A stretch of DNA of 64,000 nucleotides, from NCBI RefSeq assembly GCF_020921035.1, contig NC_063154.1, forward strand, positions 17,209,861-17,273,860, given 5' to 3'. This DNA comes from Rhodamnia argentea. Its lineage: Eukaryota; Streptophyta; Magnoliopsida; Myrtales; Myrtaceae. A program made the position numbers and the translations under genes. The first letter of the stretch is position 1, and the number at the start of each line of letters is the position of its first letter. Of this stretch, positions 59,801-64,000 are shown piece by piece. The notes under the pieces were generated by a model, which saw only the letters and a list, made by a program, of their open reading frames with translations, was not told the origin of the DNA and did not search any database.

Positions 59801-60520
59801 AAGAATGGGTTATGATTCAATAAGGGATCAATTTACTTGTCATATAGTCAATTTGTGCACGCTTACTATCAAAAACTTTACCTGGTTTCCAACATCGTCG
59901 AAGTTTTTCTACGCGTTTTAGTACTTCTACATTATTGCTGTCGATCGCATCTATCGAATTGTCATTGTTGAAAAGGAAATTACGTACTTTGTGGCATTTA
60001 TATTCGCCGAATGTGCTGAAATGGCGTAGCTTCCTGAAAGCGTGGAGTCTGGACTGCGGAAGGACTTAATAGATGCAATTAGAAAAATCAAGGACCCTGT
60101 TGAGATACGTGAAAAAATTTAAGGGACTGACTGCGAAGATCGCTTAAGCTAGTCTGTCTTCATTGTTTACAGTTCTGCAATCTCAGCACCATCGTGCATA
60201 CCAAATGTTAAACACGAAGACATGTTCACATATTCCGACAATGGGACCACTTGGGTCACTGTGCCCTGTGGTCGTGGTTGGTCCGTAGTAAACCAGCTCA
60301 TTTTCGTCGCAGTCGTGAAGAAAATCTAATTCAAATCATTGTCGAGGGATTGAAAGATCCATGAAGAGACAGATGTCATGACAGAATACGAAACTGAGCC
60401 GGTTTCAAGCTTAAAAGGAAGTCTTCCGGGAAACCCGGGAAGAGTCTCCACTATGTGCTGAGATGAAGCAGCTGAGGCACACACTAGCGCAAGCAGAATA
60501 TTTCTTCTCGATACCTTGCC
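56878..60520 (-). pseudogene. Serine carboxypeptidase-like (SCPL) gene, probably a pseudogene
   Basis: Blocks from 5' to 3': 60520-60399, 59372-59236, 59116-59043, 58916-58794, 58699-58597, 58478-58442, 58338-58237, 58151-58071, 57931-57753, 57715-57644, 57549-57431, 57311-57198, 57080-57026, 56961-56878. They read as a secreted SCPL peptidase/acyltransferase: VETLPGFPGRLPFKLETG, IISIDAPVGAGFSYA, the catalytic Ser in GSDSYAG, the Asp in SGDHDM, the His in GAGHSLPEY, then a stop. Lesions: no in-frame ATG after a TAA at 60521-60523; first donor reads GG|CT; oxyanion motif GGPGCS is GGPRHS; the 59043-59116 block reads out of its family frame (LPTLLYESNAWT sits one frame over); the 37-nt block at 58442 is one base short; block 57753-57931 shifts frame before ARSCIEEF; one intron is only 37 nt. 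The 3' blocks are intact, so decay seems recent. Confidence 0.82.
59375..60398. other. Large first intron of the SCPL locus, no gene inside
   Basis: About 1 kb of AT-rich sequence between the two first coding blocks. No ORF with family character and no clear element ends. Confidence 0.4.
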
Positions 60521-60689
60521 TTACTGAGTTCAACATATGCCTTTTGCCTTGCCACTCTCTTCCTCTCTCATGCCAATCAAGGGAAAAACAGGGGTTCAAA
60601 CTAAGAATGAAACACGAAAAAGGGAAAGAATGACGTACCTAAAAAGGAAATCTTGAACGAAGTACTAAAATTAGGAAAAAAAATCATTT

Positions 60690-61080
60690 TAACCCGATCA
60701 CTAAAATAGAAGGCAAATTAGATAAATTGTCCATGAACTTTAGCCTAATATGCAATGTGCTTCTTGAATTTTACCCCAACGTACAATACTATTTCCAAAT
60801 TTTAATTTGTTCAATATGATCCTTGGACTTTTAATACATGTCCAATTTGGTGCCTGGACTAGATGAAAATTTTCAATAATGTTCTGGACCTTAAATTAAT
60901 TGGAGGATAATATTAAACATTTTCATATGGTTCATGGACTAAATTGAATATGTACCAAAAATCAAGAGTCATATTGAATAAATTAAAAGTTCGGGGACAA
61001 CGCTAAAATTTATAAACTACATTACATATGAGGCCAAAGTTTAGGAACTATTTGTTTCGTCATCCATAAAATTAAAGTAT
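60690..61080. repeat. Family E inverted-repeat element (MITE-like)
   Basis: The left arm (TGAACTTTAGCCTAATATGC, TGATCCTTGGACTTTTAATA) is mirrored on the right (ATCAAGAGTCATATTGAATA, GAGGCCAAAGTTTAGGAAC). It spans about 390 bp and has no ORF. Confidence 0.55.
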
Positions 61081-61137
61081 TATACTTATAATAAGTCTGT
61101 AAATAATTTGTTGAGTAGGTAGCTAATCACTTCAATG

Positions 61138-61476
61138 TTATACAATGACTCTTTCCACCGGAACACTAGACCAGGCCAATCTTCCGAACTCCAGTTTATC
61201 AAGAAGAAAGATGGTACTGTTATCATCAAGTTCACCAAGAAAAACAGAAGATTCCTCTTCCGGGCTCTCAATTGTTAATTCGCCTTTGGTGCTCTTCACC
61301 TTGGGAGCATCCAAAACACAATAAATTTTTGCAGATCGATTAAATCCGCATGAACAAGTCCGATCGAAGATAAGCTTGCAAGGTTTCCAATGTTCGACCG
61401 ACATGTAAAGCCAGTGGGAAATAGAGAGGTAACCGAAAGAATTATTACTGCTTGTGCTCGGGATTAATTGGATCAA
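61138..61476 (-). other. Unrecognised 112-codon ORF, possible gene fragment
   Basis: The ORF contains CKLIFDRTCSCGFNRSAKIY and, near its end, STIFLLDKLEFGRLAWSSV. Its mixed, non-repetitive amino-acid composition is more protein-like than other ORFs in this spacer. I do not recognise a family; it might be a fragment of a larger gene. No intron partners were found. Confidence 0.2.
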
Positions 61477-61679
61477 GAATATTTTTAGGGAAAAAGAACT
61501 TATAAGTGTCTCAATTTTCGTGCGGCATTCATTTTGGTATCATAACCTTTTTTATCAATCATTTGAATACCACATCAATAAAATCCCGATTACTTAACTA
61601 CCTCTGACGACCATTCCTTATGTCCTATATTATGTACTTACATACACATGTCTATGTAAACTACTAGTGATTAAACAAA

Positions 61680-62305
61680 TGAAAAAATTTACCAAAAAAC
61701 TCTTAAACCTTATTAAATGGAAGCATATTTAGTCCTAAATATTATAATTTGAACAATTTAACCCTAAACCTTTTGATAATTTGTCAATTTAGTTCTTTTG
61801 GCCAAAATGACGTGGACACCGGCCATTCCACTTGTCCTTGTCGGTATTGACATGGACAATTTTTTCAAATATTTTTCTCTCTGTTTTTTTTTTTTTTTTT
61901 CCGTCTTCCTTTCTCGGTCCCCGAGCCTTGACAATGAGTAGTGATCGACCATAGGTGAGGGCCGGTGAGGCTCACCCTCAAGGGATCCGGCAAGTGCGAG
62001 CCTTGCCCAACTTTGGTGAGGGGGCCACCTCACCAGGATTAACGATCGGTAAAGGAAAGGAAAAATAAAATTGCAAACAATAACTAACAAGAAAATTCAA
62101 AAAAAAATTTAAAAATTGAAAAAAAATGTTTACATCAATACCAGCCATGCCATATGACAACCGGTGTTGACATCAACGATTGCCGACTTAAATTGGTCAG
62201 AATGACTAAATTGACAAATTATCAAAATGTTTAGGATAAAATTGGCCAAAGTAAAAGGTTTATGATTGAATTGGCATCCGTACAATAGATTTATACTGTC
62301 TTGTT
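61680..62305. repeat. MITE-like family B, fuller copy with GC-rich core
   Basis: The left arm (AATTTAACCCTAAACC, AATTTGTCAATTTAGTTC) and right arm (CTAAATTGACAAATTATC, TTTATGATTGAATTGGCATC) are inverted. The GC-rich core (61905-62040) resembles the core of the copy at 7084-7735. Confidence 0.6.
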
Positions 62306-62697
62306 AATTTTATCATTATATATTCCTTTGGAACGGGCGGTGTCATTGCAAGGTGCAAAACATTCAAACCATCTTGGTCATTGTTGGGAACCAATTTTTA
62401 TCGCAAAATTGGCCATATATTATTGTGTTTCTCATGCTTGTCTCTACTCATTTTATTTTCTATATTAGACACTTCTTTTACGTGGATTTCCATCTTTTTA
62501 TCTCGTCTTTCTCAATGTTGATTAATAAAATGGTGGAAAGAGGCAACCAATGTCGGCGACTCCTTAGACTCTTACCATAAAAGTTTCATGGCATGATAGG
62601 ACATTCGATTCGAACCCCGATCACTATTCTTTTTCAGCAACCTTGTCATCCCCGCTCCACCACGGAGCTAATGGACAACCAAAGCATGCAATCCGGC

Positions 62698-63239
62698 ATA
62701 AAGATACTAGAAGTGCCAAAGTTTATATTCGGCACTCACTTAGTGCCAATTTTTTTAGAGCACTTAAGTGCCAAAAAAAAAAAAAAAGATTATTTGAGTG
62801 TTAACTCCGGCAAGCTTTGCCGGAAATCTTACGTAAAATTTATTTATTAATAACCTAATCCTACATGGCTCGCTAGAGAAACCCAGTCAATAATATAAAA
62901 AAAAAGCTAAAAATTAAAATTTTTTAAAAATTAACAAATAAGCTAAAAAAATAAAAATAAAAAATAAAAAAAAGGTCACTTTTTTTAAAATTTTTTGAGC
63001 TTATTTGAGACTGATTTTTTTAAAAAAATTACCACGTGCATTGATTTTATTATAAATGACATGTCACTAAAAAATTTTCATTATGAATGCCATGTATATT
63101 TTTTGGCTAGAATCTCTCGTTGTTAGCACTTAAGTAATCCCTTTTTTCTCCAATTTGGTACTTAAGTGAGCTGACAAAAAAATTTTGCTACCAAAGTGAG
63201 CGCTATACACAAACTTTGGCACTTTTGGTGTGCTTATGC
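62698..63239. mobile_element. MULE-like MITE family A, copy 4
   Basis: Ends ...ATACTAGAAGTGCCAAAGTT and ...AACTTTGGCACTTTTGGTGT are inverted. It is flanked by GCAATCCGG and GCAATCCCT, a 9-bp duplication with two mismatches. The interior is AT-rich and larger than in the other copies. Confidence 0.65.
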
Positions 63240-63438
63240 TCGCAATCCCTTTTTCGCCAACAGAATAATGAAAAACTCAATAATCAAAGGCACCACAATT
63301 GCAATAGTGTTGGACTAGACATGTAAGATTTTTCCAATGATTGAGCACCGACTGCATATTAATGTGTGATTCATATGTCTTATGTGTTCATTGTACAATT
63401 GTGTTAATATCTATACCCCGACTGTAATCAGTTACTCT

Positions 63439-63446
63439 TATAAATA
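63439..63446 (+). promoter_or_regulatory. TATA-like motif upstream of the Copia gag
   Basis: TATAAATA about 260 bases before the gag ATG, consistent with an LTR promoter. I could not place LTR ends. Confidence 0.3.
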
Positions 63447-63702
63447 CATATCATACAATCCTAATTTAGTTAAGCCACCATAAACACTCATGTTGTTATT
63501 CCCTCTTACTTTAAACATCAACATTGTATCAAAGTAGGAAAACACATCAAATTCTTTGCCCCAAATTAACACTTCTTTTGCTGCAATTGCTTTCTCAACT
63601 ATATCCAATACATCTCCAAGTTTCTCTTCTTCTCCACCATCTCTTTTTCCATCATTTTCTCTTCCAGTTAGTCCCAATTTCCCATCACCTTTCAACAACA
63701 TT

Positions 63703-64000
63703 ATGTCTACTTTCACTTCTTCTTCCCTCTTCTCTGTTGTTATGATTTATGCTGCTGCTCAAATTACAACCGTGCAATCAATGTCGCTGTCCGTTTTTCT
63801 TCCCGACATCACATGTCTCGTCTCCATCAAACTTGATGCAGACAATTATCTTAAATTGAAATCTGAGTTGGAACCAATTCTAATATGTAACGACCTGTTG
63901 AGCTGTGTGGATGGATCCTTTTCGTGCTCGTTAAAGCTTATCAATGATCAAAATGATCAAAATGGCACTTTGGCAGTTAATAACTCCTATTACATCCGGA
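63703..64000 (+). mobile_element. Copia-type retrotransposon gag N terminus (runs off the window)
   Basis: From the ATG at 63703 the frame is open to the window end (99 codons). It contains LVSIKLDADNYLKLKSELEP, then ILICNDLLSCVDGSFSC and NSYYIR. The pattern (V-K-L-D-x-x-N-Y-L near the start, then L-x-x-x-D-L-L-x-x-V-D-G) is the conserved start of plant Copia gag polyproteins (UBN2-type). The expected tryptophan-based motif is partly replaced (LKLKSE instead of LLWRSQ), so it may be degenerate. Protease, integrase and RT would lie beyond the window. Confidence 0.68.

Noticed and set aside
63438..63716. 92-codon minus-strand ORF
   Set aside because: It overlaps the Copia leader and gag start antisense and has no recognised domain; the plus-strand gag reading explains the region better.

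Overview
This window is nuclear DNA of a flowering plant, probably a woody eudicot; Myrtaceae is possible but not proven. Coding exons are short and moderately GC-rich, sit in AT-rich DNA, and are joined by GT-AG (rarely GC-AG) introns. The gene content is plant-typical: CBM22-GH10 xylanase, DUF247, SCPL carboxypeptidase. The long intergenic tracts are packed with MITE-like inverted repeats, retroposon scars and LTR-type remnants. There are no bacterial-style operons, CRISPR arrays or convincing tRNA/rRNA genes.

Layout. 1-12 kb is a repeat field: four copies in the whole window (three of them here) of a long-inverted-repeat MITE family whose best copies have 9-bp target duplications; a hAT-like MITE with a perfect 8-bp duplication; a retroposed sequence with an A-tail and 10-bp duplication; and a small mosaic (5186-5467, minus) of two decayed gene fragments, the start of CDC73/parafibromin fused to an AP2/WRI-type exon. 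12.27-12.74 kb: small membrane-protein ORF with a possibly altered C terminus. 13.87-16.46 kb (+): GH10 xylanase with CBM22-like module. 17.24-24.86 kb (+): complete 14-exon DNA polymerase kappa gene (692 aa). 26.15-29.81 kb (+): 4-exon CASC3/Barentsz-like protein (325 aa). 30.94-31.29 kb (-): small 117-aa plant protein. 33.35-50.20 kb (-): complete 18-exon gene for the TPR subunit of TFIIIC (GTF3C3/TFC4-like, 938 aa); its introns carry two miniature LTR (TRIM-like) elements and a tiny retroposition scar. 52.92-55.39 kb (-): two-exon DUF247 (UPF0481) gene, 531 aa. 56.88-60.52 kb (-): a serine carboxypeptidase-like locus with frameshifts, a 37-nt 'intron' and lost start/donor sites, so most likely a pseudogene. 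60.6-63.3 kb: more MITE-like repeats. 63.7-64.0 kb (+): start of a Copia-type gag that runs off the window.

The genes are not functionally linked: wall xylan modification, translesion synthesis, exon-junction-complex biology and Pol III initiation happen to be adjacent. I rebuilt exons by hand; for the POLK, TFIIIC, CASC3-like and DUF247 models every exon length agrees with the intron phases, which is strong internal support. Family assignments rest on recognised motifs, not on database searches.
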